A stretch of DNA of 64,000 bases, from NCBI GenBank assembly GCA_040753075.1, contig JBFMHA010000005.1:28389-92388 (forward strand). Direction: 5' to 3'. Positions within the stretch are counted from its first letter, which is position 1. Every line of letters begins with the position of its first letter. The translations under genes were made by a program, and so were the position numbers. The notes under the pieces are model-generated. The model had not been told where the DNA came from, searched no databases, and worked only from the letters and a program-made list of their open reading frames with translations. This DNA is from UBA6814 sp040753075. GTDB lineage: Bacteria > Desulfobacterota > Desulfovibrionia > Desulfovibrionales > Desulfovibrionaceae. Shown piece by piece: positions 25,810 through 33,657 of the stretch.

Positions 25810-25853
25810 TAATGCTTCGCACCTTCCCCGCTTCACGTAAAAGCGGAACAACC

Positions 25854-28724
25854 ATGCTCGCATCACGGCTCCTGCTGCTCCTGTTTCTGGCGGCCGCTCT
25901 CCTGGCGGCGTCTCCAGGCGCGGCGACACAGGAAGGGCCGGCTTCGGCCGGACCCATCCACGACGCCATCACCGTGGTGCTCGACGACAACTACCCGCCC
26001 TACATATTCCGCGATGCCGAGGGCCGGCTGCAGGGCCTGCTGGTGGACGAGTGGCGGCTGTGGGAGAAGCAGACCGGGGTGACCGTGGTCCTCATGGGCA
26101 TGGATTGGGGCAAGGCCCTGGGATACCTGCTTGCGGGCAACGCCGACGTCATCGACACCATCTTCTTCACCCCGGAGCGAGATCCGTTCTTCGACTTCAC
26201 CCGGCCCTACGCCCGCATCGACGTCCAGGTGTTCGCCCGCCAGGGCCTGGGGGGCATCGTGGACCTGGCCTCCATCGCCGGCTTCGTGGTCGGGGTCAAG
26301 GCCGGGGACGCCAGCAACGATGTGCTGCGCGCCGGCGGGGTATCCAACCTGCGGGAGTACGACAGCTACGAGGCGGTCATCCGCGCGGCCAAGCGGGGAG
26401 AGATCCACGTGTTCTGCATGGACAAGCCCCCGGCCCTCTACTACCTCTACAAGCTGGGCATGGAGCGCCAGTTCCAGCTGGACTTCGACCTGGGCCACGG
26501 CGAGTTCCACCGGGCGGTGCGCAAGGGCCGGCGGGATCTGCTCAACCTGGTCGAGTCCGGGTTCGCCGCCATACCCCCTGCCCAGCGGGCCGCGCTGGAG
26601 AGAAAATGGATGGGGTCCCCCCTGGCCGCGGCCCCTTCCCTGCGTCCGTTCCTGCTGGCCCTGGCCGCGGCTGGCGGGGTGGTCCTGGTCCTGGGCGGCT
26701 TCACCCTGGTCCTGCGCCGCACGGTGCGCCGCCAGACCGCCCGGCTGAACGAACTCCTGGAAGAGGTCCGGGTCAGCGAGGAGCGCTGGAGCTTCGCCCT
26801 GGAGGGCTCCCAGGACGGCGTCTGGGACTGGGACCTGCCCACGGGGAAAGTCTACTACTCCCGGCGCTGGAAGGAGATGCTCGGCTACTCCGACGAGGAG
26901 GTCGGCAACAGCGTCGATGGCTGGGACAGCCGGATCCATCCCGAGGACCGCGACCGGGTCTATGCGGATCTGGGCCGTCACCTGCGCGGGGAGACGCCCC
27001 GGTACGAGAGCGAGCACCGGGTCCGCTGCAAGGACGGAGCCTACCTGTGGATACTGGACCGGGGCAAGGTCATGGCCCGGGACGAGGAGGGCAAGCCCCG
27101 GCGGATCCTCGGCACCCACTCGGACATCGGCGACCGCAAGCGGGCCGAGGCGGCGCTGGCCCAGAGCGAGGACCGCTACCGCCAGCTCTTCGAGATGGAG
27201 TCCGACGCCATACTCCTCATCGAGAACCGGGGGGGACGCATCCTGGAGGCCAACCAGGCCGCCTGCCACCTCTACGGCTACACCCGGAGCCAGCTCCTCT
27301 CCATGCGCAACCACGATCTTTCGGCCGAGCCGGGCGAGACGCGGCGCGTGACTCGGGAGGGAGTCGGGCTTGTTCCCCTCCGCTGGCACCGCAAGAGCGG
27401 CGGCGAGGTCTTCCCGGTGGAGATCACCGGGCGTTTCTTCGAATGGGAGGGCCGGTCGGTCCACATCGCGGCCATTCGGGACATCTCTTCCCGCATGGAC
27501 ATGGAGCGCAAGCTCCTGGCCGCCAAGGACGCCGCCGAAGCCGCCAACCGCGCCAAGGGCGAGTTCCTGGCCAACGTGAGCCACGAACTGCGAACCCCCC
27601 TGAACGGGGTCTTGGCCATGCTTCAGATCCTGGACCAGAACACCCAGGAGCCGGACCGCAAGGAGTTGGTGCGGACCGCCCTGGAGTCCGGCCGGGGGCT
27701 CCTGAGCATCATCAACGACATCCTCACCTTCGCCCGGATCGAGGCCGGCCGGCTTGAGATCCACCGGGAGCCCGTGGAGTTGCGGGCCATCCTCGATTCG
27801 CTGCAGCGGGCCTTCCGCTACGAAGTCGACAGCCGGGGCCTGAGCCTGTCGGCGCAGGTGGACGCCTCGGTGCCCCGCATCCTGCTGGCCGATCCCGGCC
27901 GGCTGCGCCAGGTCCTGTTCAACCTCATGGGCAACGCGCTCAAGTTCACCGAGAAGGGAGGGGTGGAGGTTTCGGCCCAGATTCTGCCCTATTGTCCCGC
28001 GCGCGGGGAGATCTGCCTGCTGGTCAGCGTGGCGGATACCGGCATCGGCATCCCTGACGAGATGGTGGCTGCGGTGTTCGAACCCTTCACCCAGGCCGAC
28101 GGCTCCCTCTCCCGGCGGCGGCAGGGGGTGGGCATCGGATTGGGCATCGTGCGCTCCCTGGTGCGTCTCATGGATGGAACCCTGGCCGTGGAGAGCGAGG
28201 CCGGCCAGGGCACGACCATGCATTTCACCATCCCCTGCGGGATTGTCCCGGAGGCTCCGGCCGCGGCGCCGGAGCCGGAGTCGGACGCCGCGCCGGACTT
28301 CAAGGGGCTGCGGGTGCTCCTGGCCGAGGATGATCGCGTGAACCGCTTCGCCGCCACCCGTTTTCTGGAGGGCCTGGGCTGCTCGGTCATGGCCGTGGCC
28401 GACGGCCGGCACGCCCTGGAGCTGCTGGAGAGGGAGGATTTCGACCTGCTCGTCCTGGACATCCAGATGCCGGAGATGGACGGCCTGGCCGTGGCCCGGG
28501 CGGTGCGCTCCGCAGGCGGTCCGGAGATCGGCTCCCGGCTGCCCATCCTGGCCATGACCGCCCATGTCATGCCCGGGGACCGGGAGCAGTTCCTGGCTGC
28601 GGGCATGGACGGCTACGTGGCCAAGCCGGTGGAGCTCGCCGATCTGGTCCGGGCCATGGCCCAGGTCCTGGGCCTGGAGGGCGGAGCCTCCCGCCCGCGT
28701 CGAGCCCGCCATCGCCAGCGTTAG
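25854..28724 (+). CDS. Hybrid sensor kinase with periplasmic solute-binding domain
   Basis: 956 residues from ATG 25854; an ATG at 25812 (970 residues) lies only two bases after the tRNA and has no ribosome site. Order: signal peptide/helix, SBP_bac_3 domain (DDNYPPYIFRDAEGRLQGL onward, about 220 residues), membrane helix near PFLLALAAAGGVVLVLGG, PAS_3 (GVWDWDLPTG ... HSDIGDRKRAE), and a second PAS (ILEANQAACHLYGY). Then come HisKA (SHELRTPLNG, His577), HATPase (NLMGNALKF, DTGIGIP, IGLGIV) and a C-terminal receiver with phospho-Asp in LLVLDIQMPEMDG. This is a BvgS/EvgS-like architecture sensing a small polar ligand. No HPt domain is attached; a separate HPt protein is encoded at 54626-54991. 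Confidence 0.92.
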   Translation: MLASRLLLLLFLAAALLAASPGAATQEGPASAGPIHDAITVVLDDNYPPYIFRDAEGRLQGLLVDEWRLWEKQTGVTVVLMGMDWGKALGYLLAGNADVIDTIFFTPERDPFFDFTRPYARIDVQVFARQGLGGIVDLASIAGFVVGVKAGDASNDVLRAGGVSNLREYDSYEAVIRAAKRGEIHVFCMDKPPALYYLYKLGMERQFQLDFDLGHGEFHRAVRKGRRDLLNLVESGFAAIPPAQRAALERKWMGSPLAAAPSLRPFLLALAAAGGVVLVLGGFTLVLRRTVRRQTARLNELLEEVRVSEERWSFALEGSQDGVWDWDLPTGKVYYSRRWKEMLGYSDEEVGNSVDGWDSRIHPEDRDRVYADLGRHLRGETPRYESEHRVRCKDGAYLWILDRGKVMARDEEGKPRRILGTHSDIGDRKRAEAALAQSEDRYRQLFEMESDAILLIENRGGRILEANQAACHLYGYTRSQLLSMRNHDLSAEPGETRRVTREGVGLVPLRWHRKSGGEVFPVEITGRFFEWEGRSVHIAAIRDISSRMDMERKLLAAKDAAEAANRAKGEFLANVSHELRTPLNGVLAMLQILDQNTQEPDRKELVRTALESGRGLLSIINDILTFARIEAGRLEIHREPVELRAILDSLQRAFRYEVDSRGLSLSAQVDASVPRILLADPGRLRQVLFNLMGNALKFTEKGGVEVSAQILPYCPARGEICLLVSVADTGIGIPDEMVAAVFEPFTQADGSLSRRRQGVGIGLGIVRSLVRLMDGTLAVESEAGQGTTMHFTIPCGIVPEAPAAAPEPESDAAPDFKGLRVLLAEDDRVNRFAATRFLEGLGCSVMAVADGRHALELLEREDFDLLVLDIQMPEMDGLAVARAVRSAGGPEIGSRLPILAMTAHVMPGDREQFLAAGMDGYVAKPVELADLVRAMAQVLGLEGGASRPRRARHRQR

Positions 28725-29419
28725 CAGGCCCCAGAAAACTTGCGACGGCTGCGTTGCTCGTCCCCCTCGAAGCTTCAAGATGTCCAGATACGGCGGTGCG
28801 CCCAGCGCCGTAAGGCGCGAAGGCTCGCCAACGGCCCAGGGCCTTCGGGCTTGGCGTTTTCTCGCGCCTTGTCCCGCGGTTTTTGCGCCGCTTGCGCCGT
28901 CAGGCGCCAGGGAGCCTATGCGGCGAAGGCTGTGCTGAAAGGCCCGCTGTAGAGGTTTCTGCAAAGGACTCATCTTACCCATTCACTGGGCGCTCTCCCT
29001 CGTCTCCCTGTCCCTTTCGTTCCGGGTGTCCGCTTGCGGCGTCCGCCGTTTTTCGGACGCTTTGCCCTCTGCGCAGGGAATGCCCCGGCTTGGCGGGCCG
29101 GGCCTGCGCGATCTTCCAGGACACGGCTCGGTGATGCTCGCCCTGGGCATTTGGGGCGTTTGTTTGGGCAAAATGTAACTTTTTCGGGACGAATTGCCCG
29201 AAGAATTGAGGAGGTTGTCCTATCGACACTGGTTGGGTGTGAATATAACGATCTCGTCTCATTCAGAGGTATCCAGTTCTGCATTTGGGGCTCCCTGGGG
29301 ATGTCGGGCGGAGCCACGCGCAGTCTTGGCTTCAGCGCCGACCCCAAGGCCTTCGAGGGGGGGCGCGCCGTGGTGGCCGGAGCCTCTCCCGGGCGCCGAC
29401 CAACAGCATGGGAGGTCGC
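28725..29419. other. 695-bp gene-free stretch, hairpin-rich in its first third
   Basis: Two similar hairpins occur in 28740-28960: GCGCC-GTAA-GGCGC (28805-28818) and GCGCC-GTCA-GGCGC (28894-28907). Both are flanked by related GC-rich words. Open frames here are short, mutually overlapping and lack ribosome sites. The second half (29160-29290) is less G+C-rich and should contain the promoter of the 61-residue gene, but no convincing -35/-10 pair was found. It may be a dispersed intergenic repeat or a structured RNA. Confidence 0.4.
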
Positions 29420-29605
29420 ATGGTAGACGACGCTGAATATCCGGAAGGATTGTTCTCCGAAGCGAGAAACGTCCGGAGAAAGGGTGAGATCAACAGCATC
29501 GAAGTTCAGAGGCTGGCGGATTCCATACGTCTTCTCGAGAACACGGTAAACGAGTTGCGCAAGGACATTCTGACTATCAGGGGTGACATGTCCGACAAGG
29601 TATGA
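29420..29605 (+). CDS. Small coiled-coil protein upstream of glutamate-synthase-like gene
   Basis: 61 residues. Good ribosome site (GGGAGGTCGC) directly before the ATG. The C-terminal half is a predicted amphipathic helix with a heptad-like pattern (VQRLADSIRLLENTVNEL). The N-terminus is acidic. It ends 57 bases before the FMN protein gene, which has its own ribosome site, so the pair probably shares a transcript. No family is recognised. Confidence 0.62.
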   Translation: MVDDAEYPEGLFSEARNVRRKGEINSIEVQRLADSIRLLENTVNELRKDILTIRGDMSDKV

Positions 29606-29662
29606 TGGTGGGTATCGCGTTAACGGAGCATTTCTTGGGTACATTTTAAAGGAGCATAGCCA

Positions 29663-31399
29663 ATGTTTCAGTGGAACAAGAGCAACGATGTCCTGGGCAC
29701 GGTGAACCGTGGGAATCCGGCCGAATCCGGTTTGTGTACGTTGTGCCGCGCCGACTGCGTCGGCAAGTGCGAGACCTGGATGTCCAGCCTCAAGGGACGC
29801 CAGATGCTGTATCCGCGCGATTTCGGTCTGGTCACGGCGGGCAGCGCCAACACCACCCACGTGGGCGTCAACTACAACGCCCTGCGCATCCAGGGATACA
29901 ATTACGGCGCGACGGGCTTGAAGGGGCGCTCCAACAACCCCGACGACTGCCTGTTCACCAACGTCAGCCTGGAGACCGCGTTCGGCAACGGCAGCAAGAC
30001 CAAGTGCCGGATGCCCATCATGACCGGGGCGCTCGGTTCCACGTTCATCGCCGCCAAGTACTGGAACTCCTTCGCCGTGGGCTGCGCCCTGACGGGCATT
30101 CCCATCGTCATCGGCGAGAACGTCGTGGGCGTGGACCGCAAGTCCACCATCGAAAAGGGCCGGATCAAGGAGTCGCCCGAACTGGACCGCCGCCTCGGCG
30201 TCTACATGCGCTACCATGACGGCTACGGCGCCATCATCGTCCAGCTCAACGTCGAGGACGCCCGCAACGGCGTGGCCGAATACGTCATCGACAAGTACGG
30301 CGACAAGGTCTTCATCGAACTGAAGTGGGGCCAGGGCGCCAAGAACATCGGCGGCGAGATCGAGGTCACCAGCCTGGACTACGCCCTGTTCCTCAAGAAG
30401 CGCGGCTACCTTCTGGATCCCGATCCCGAGCTGGAGGAAGTGCAGGCCGCCTACCGCGCCGGCAGCATCAAGGCCTTCGCCCGGCACAGCCGGCTGGGCT
30501 ACACCGACCTCACCTCGGCCGAGGCGGTGCAGGCCAGCTTCCTGGAGAACGTGGCCCGGCTGCGCAGCCTCGGGTTCAAGCGCATCTCCCTCAAGACCGG
30601 CTCCTACGGCATGCAGGCCCTGGCCATGGCCATCAAGTACGCCTCCGAGGCCGGGCTTGACCTGCTCACCATCGACGGCTCCGGCGGCGGCACCGGCATG
30701 AGCCCCTGGAACATGATGGAGACCTGGGGAGTCCCCTCCATCCTGCTCCACTCCAAGGCCTGGGAATACGCCGCGCTGCTCGCCAGCAGGTCCCGCAACG
30801 TGGTGGACCTCTCCTTCGCCGGCGGACTGGCCCGCGAGGACCAGATCTTCAAGGCCCTGGCCCTGGGCGCCCCCTTCGTGAAGATGGTGTGCATGGGCCG
30901 CAGCCTGATGATCCCCGGCTTCCTGGGCACCAATGTCGAGGGCGCGCTGAACCCCGACCGCCGCGTCGACATCAACGGCAACTGGGAGAGCCTGCCCAAG
31001 ACCGTCAAGGACATCGGCGAGAGCCCCGAGCAGATCTTCGCCGGCTACAGCCAGCTGGAGAAGAGGCTCGGCTCCAAGGAGGTCAAGGAGCTTCCCCTGG
31101 GCGCCATCGCCACGTACACCCTGGGCGACAAGCTCGGCGCCGGGCTGCAGCAGCTCCTGGCCGGCGTGCGCAAGTTCTCGGTCCAGAACATCAGCCGTCG
31201 GGACATCGTCTCCGCCAACCGCGAGACCGCGGCGGAGACCCACATCCCGTTCATCACCGACGTCAACGACGAGATGGCCCGCAGCATCCTCATGTCCGAA
31301 GACCTGGCCCTGTCCGAGCAGGAAGTCCGGAAGGGCGAGGACGTCTCCTACGTCACCGAGGTGCAGGACGAAGAGGCCCGCAACCTTCTCGTTTCGTAG
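29663..31399 (+). CDS. FMN-binding glutamate-synthase-family protein (GltB2-like)
   Basis: 578 residues, corresponding to the central and FMN domains of glutamate synthase without the glutaminase domain. An N-terminal cysteine cluster (CTLCRADCVGKCETW) is followed by family segments including IELKWGQGAKNIGGEI, the FMN-site TIDGSGGGTGMSPW and VDLSFAGGLAREDQ. Such stand-alone proteins may move ammonia or electrons to a partner, or act as amino-acid dehydrogenases; the reaction here is not known. Start ATG has AAAGGAG 8 bases upstream. It is preceded by a 61-residue coiled-coil protein. The C-terminal 60 residues are acidic and rich in Glu/Asp. Confidence 0.85.
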   Translation: MFQWNKSNDVLGTVNRGNPAESGLCTLCRADCVGKCETWMSSLKGRQMLYPRDFGLVTAGSANTTHVGVNYNALRIQGYNYGATGLKGRSNNPDDCLFTNVSLETAFGNGSKTKCRMPIMTGALGSTFIAAKYWNSFAVGCALTGIPIVIGENVVGVDRKSTIEKGRIKESPELDRRLGVYMRYHDGYGAIIVQLNVEDARNGVAEYVIDKYGDKVFIELKWGQGAKNIGGEIEVTSLDYALFLKKRGYLLDPDPELEEVQAAYRAGSIKAFARHSRLGYTDLTSAEAVQASFLENVARLRSLGFKRISLKTGSYGMQALAMAIKYASEAGLDLLTIDGSGGGTGMSPWNMMETWGVPSILLHSKAWEYAALLASRSRNVVDLSFAGGLAREDQIFKALALGAPFVKMVCMGRSLMIPGFLGTNVEGALNPDRRVDINGNWESLPKTVKDIGESPEQIFAGYSQLEKRLGSKEVKELPLGAIATYTLGDKLGAGLQQLLAGVRKFSVQNISRRDIVSANRETAAETHIPFITDVNDEMARSILMSEDLALSEQEVRKGEDVSYVTEVQDEEARNLLVS

Positions 31400-31413
31400 C
31401 TTCCCGGGCGGAA

Positions 31414-31439
31414 GGCCCCGCCGCTCCGGCGGCGGGGCC
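31414..31439 (+). terminator. Possible terminator hairpin without U-run
   Basis: GGCCCCGCCG pairs with CGGCGGGGCC around a 6-nt loop, 14 bases after the stop codon. It is followed by a C-run rather than T, so it may only stabilise the 3' end. Confidence 0.45.
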
Positions 31440-31586
31440 GCCCCCCCCGCGGGCGTCTTTCCCAACGTCACATCCGTCAGAGGTCGCGGCATGTCCCCGG
31501 GGGGCATGGGTGCTCCCAGGCGTTTCCCGAGGCGGCCATCGAGGCACTAGCGGGACGCTGGGCAATATGGTACCTCTGGCCAACTC

Positions 31587-32798
31587 ATGTTGCGGTGCGA
31601 CGATACCGGATTCCCCTTGGACGATACCCAGAAAAGCCGAGAAGAGCTGCTCGCGGAACTGCATGTGCTGCGGCAGGGTCGCGACAGTTGCGAGTCTGCG
31701 CTCTCCGAGCGCAAGCGCATGGAGAGCGCCCTCGTCGAGCGGGTCAAGGAGCTCGACTGCCTCTACGGCATTACCCGCCTTGCCCAGAACCGGGAGCGGC
31801 CCCTGCCGGAGTTCCTCGGCGGCGTCGCCGAACTGATCTGCGCCTCCTGGCAGTTCCCGGAGGCTGCCTGCGCCCGGATCACCCTCGGCGACGAGGAGTA
31901 CGCCACGCCGAGCTTCCGCCGGACCAGGTGGCGGCAGGCCGCGTCGGTAACGGTCCAGGGGGAGGCCGCCGGGCAGATCGAGGTCTGCTATCTGGAGGAG
32001 CGCCCGGCTTTCGACGAAGGCCCGTTTCTCCGGGAGGAGCGGCACCTCATCGACGCGGTGGCCGACCTCGTGGGCCGCATCGCCACCCAGCGCCGGGTCG
32101 AGGAGCAGATGCGCGCCCTCTCCCGGGAACTGATCATGATCCAGGAAAACGAACGGCAGCGCATCGCCCGCGAGTTGCACGACCACCTGACCCAGGATCT
32201 TTCCGGGGTGAAGGCCGGCCTGGAGAGGCTGCTGGCCGAACACCCCCCGGCCGAGGCGTTCAAGCCGCAGGCCGCCGACGTGGTGGAGCGCCTGTCCGCG
32301 GCCATATCCTCCCTCCGGGACCTGTCCTATCTCCTCCTGCCCATGGGGCTCACCGAACTGGGGCTGGTGAACACCGTGCTGCGCCACTGCGAGGAGTATT
32401 CCCAGCGCCACGGCATCGAGGTCGAAGTCTATGCCGACGGGATGGAGGGCCTGAAGCTCGACTTCGAAACCCAGATCAATCTTTACCGGATCATCCAGGA
32501 ATCCCTGACCAACGTGCGCAAACACGCCGCCGCCTCCCGGGTCGTGGTCCGGCTCCTGGCCTCCCATCCCCATCTGCTCCTGCGCATCGAGGACGACGGC
32601 CGGGGGGCTTCCCTGGACGAATGCCTGGCCCGGGCGGGGCGGGAGCGGCGCATGGGCCTGTGGAGCATGCGGGAGAGGGTCCGGCTGCTCGGCGGCAAGT
32701 TCAGCTTCGTCTCCCGGCCGGGAGGCGGGGTGTGCATTCGGGTGGAAGCGCCCCTGAAGAGGAGGAAGCGTGGTTCCCAAGCGCATTCTGATCGTTGA
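31587..32798 (+). CDS. NarL-type cytoplasmic sensor histidine kinase (HisKA_3)
   Basis: 403 residues with no membrane helix. An N-terminal coiled coil (about 15-60) leads to a GAF-like sensor region (about 60-160). HisKA_3 follows, with ERQRIARELHDHLTQDLSG, where the His in ELHDHL is the phospho-acceptor. The HATPase shows LYRIIQESLTNVRKHA, IEDDGRG and GLWSMRERVRLLGG. The start is uncertain because no ribosome site precedes ATG 31587. It overlaps the cognate LuxR-type regulator by 29 bases. A soluble kinase implies an intracellular signal. Confidence 0.9.
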   Translation: MLRCDDTGFPLDDTQKSREELLAELHVLRQGRDSCESALSERKRMESALVERVKELDCLYGITRLAQNRERPLPEFLGGVAELICASWQFPEAACARITLGDEEYATPSFRRTRWRQAASVTVQGEAAGQIEVCYLEERPAFDEGPFLREERHLIDAVADLVGRIATQRRVEEQMRALSRELIMIQENERQRIARELHDHLTQDLSGVKAGLERLLAEHPPAEAFKPQAADVVERLSAAISSLRDLSYLLLPMGLTELGLVNTVLRHCEEYSQRHGIEVEVYADGMEGLKLDFETQINLYRIIQESLTNVRKHAAASRVVVRLLASHPHLLLRIEDDGRGASLDECLARAGRERRMGLWSMRERVRLLGGKFSFVSRPGGGVCIRVEAPLKRRKRGSQAHSDR

Positions 32799-33444
32799 CG
32801 ATCATCCGCTGTACCGCGACGGCCTCAAGGCCAGGCTGGCCCAGTGCGACGAGTACGAGGCCGTGGGCGAGGCCGGTACGTTCGCCAAGGGTCTGCTGCT
32901 GGCCAAGAAGCTCAAGCCGGATATGGCCATGGTGGACATCTCCCTGCCCGACGGCAGCGGCATCGAGCTCACCCGTGAATTGCTCGAGGTTCTGCCCCGG
33001 TTAGGGGTGATCATCGTGAGCATGCATTCCAAGGTCGACTTCATCGCCGCGGCGTTCCAGGCCGGCGCCTCGGGCTATGTGGCCAAGGAATCGGGCGCGG
33101 AGTGCATCATGCAGGCCATCGAGCATGTGGCTTCCGGCCGGCAGTTCCTCGACAGCCTCCTGTCGCCCAAGGTAGTCAGCCGGTTGAACACCGTGTCCGA
33201 GCGCAAGGCCAAGTGCATCGACGAATCCTACGGCAAGCTCTCCCTGCGGGAGCAGCAGGTCATGCGCCTGCTGGCGGAGGGGCTCTCCATCAAGGAGATC
33301 GCGGGCAAGCTGTACGTCACCCGCAAGACCGTGGGCAACTACCGCTATTCGATCATGAACAAGCTGGGGATCAAGAGCCCGCTGGCCTTCGTGCGCCATG
33401 CCGCGCGCCTGGGCCTGGTGGATATCGAGGCCGAGGGCGACTAG
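32770..33444 (+). CDS. NarL/LuxR-family response regulator
   Basis: 224 residues from a GTG start with AGGAGG six bases upstream, inside the kinase gene. Receiver: ILIVDDHPLYRDGLKARL, phospho-acceptor Asp56 in MAMVDISLPDGSG, and the conserved Lys in YVAKES. The C-terminal HTH is KLSLREQQVMRLLAEGLSIK plus KTVGNYRYSIMNKLGI, the LuxR-type recognition region. Partner of the upstream kinase. Target genes are not evident. Confidence 0.93.
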   Translation: MVPKRILIVDDHPLYRDGLKARLAQCDEYEAVGEAGTFAKGLLLAKKLKPDMAMVDISLPDGSGIELTRELLEVLPRLGVIIVSMHSKVDFIAAAFQAGASGYVAKESGAECIMQAIEHVASGRQFLDSLLSPKVVSRLNTVSERKAKCIDESYGKLSLREQQVMRLLAEGLSIKEIAGKLYVTRKTVGNYRYSIMNKLGIKSPLAFVRHAARLGLVDIEAEGD

Positions 33445-33657
33445 CCGCCCGGCCAGGGAAGACCGTTCTTCCTCCGCGGCGCGCACCCGCCTCCGCCAGG
33501 CTGCGCAGGGCGTCGCGGTTTCCTCTCTTGGCGGGAGCGACGCTCCTGACGCGTCAGCCGGTTGCGCGAGGGGCTTTGCGCGCGCCCTCTGCGGAATCGC
33601 GAAGACAGTGTCCCGCAACCTCCATAGCCGGTCGGGGCAGTTCCGCTAGCCGGAGCT

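Noticed and set aside
25812..25853. Earlier ATG for the hybrid kinase
   Set aside because: It begins two bases after the mature tRNA-Ser end without a ribosome site; the next ATG leads directly into the signal helix. Not fully excluded.
25863..28982. A 1039-codon frame opposite the hybrid kinase
   Set aside because: It is an antisense shadow; the plus strand carries a complete SBP-PAS-PAS-kinase-receiver chain.
28970..31507. An 845-codon minus-strand frame across the glutamate-synthase-like gene
   Set aside because: It is antisense to a gene with recognisable FMN-site motifs and has no ribosome site or domain of its own.
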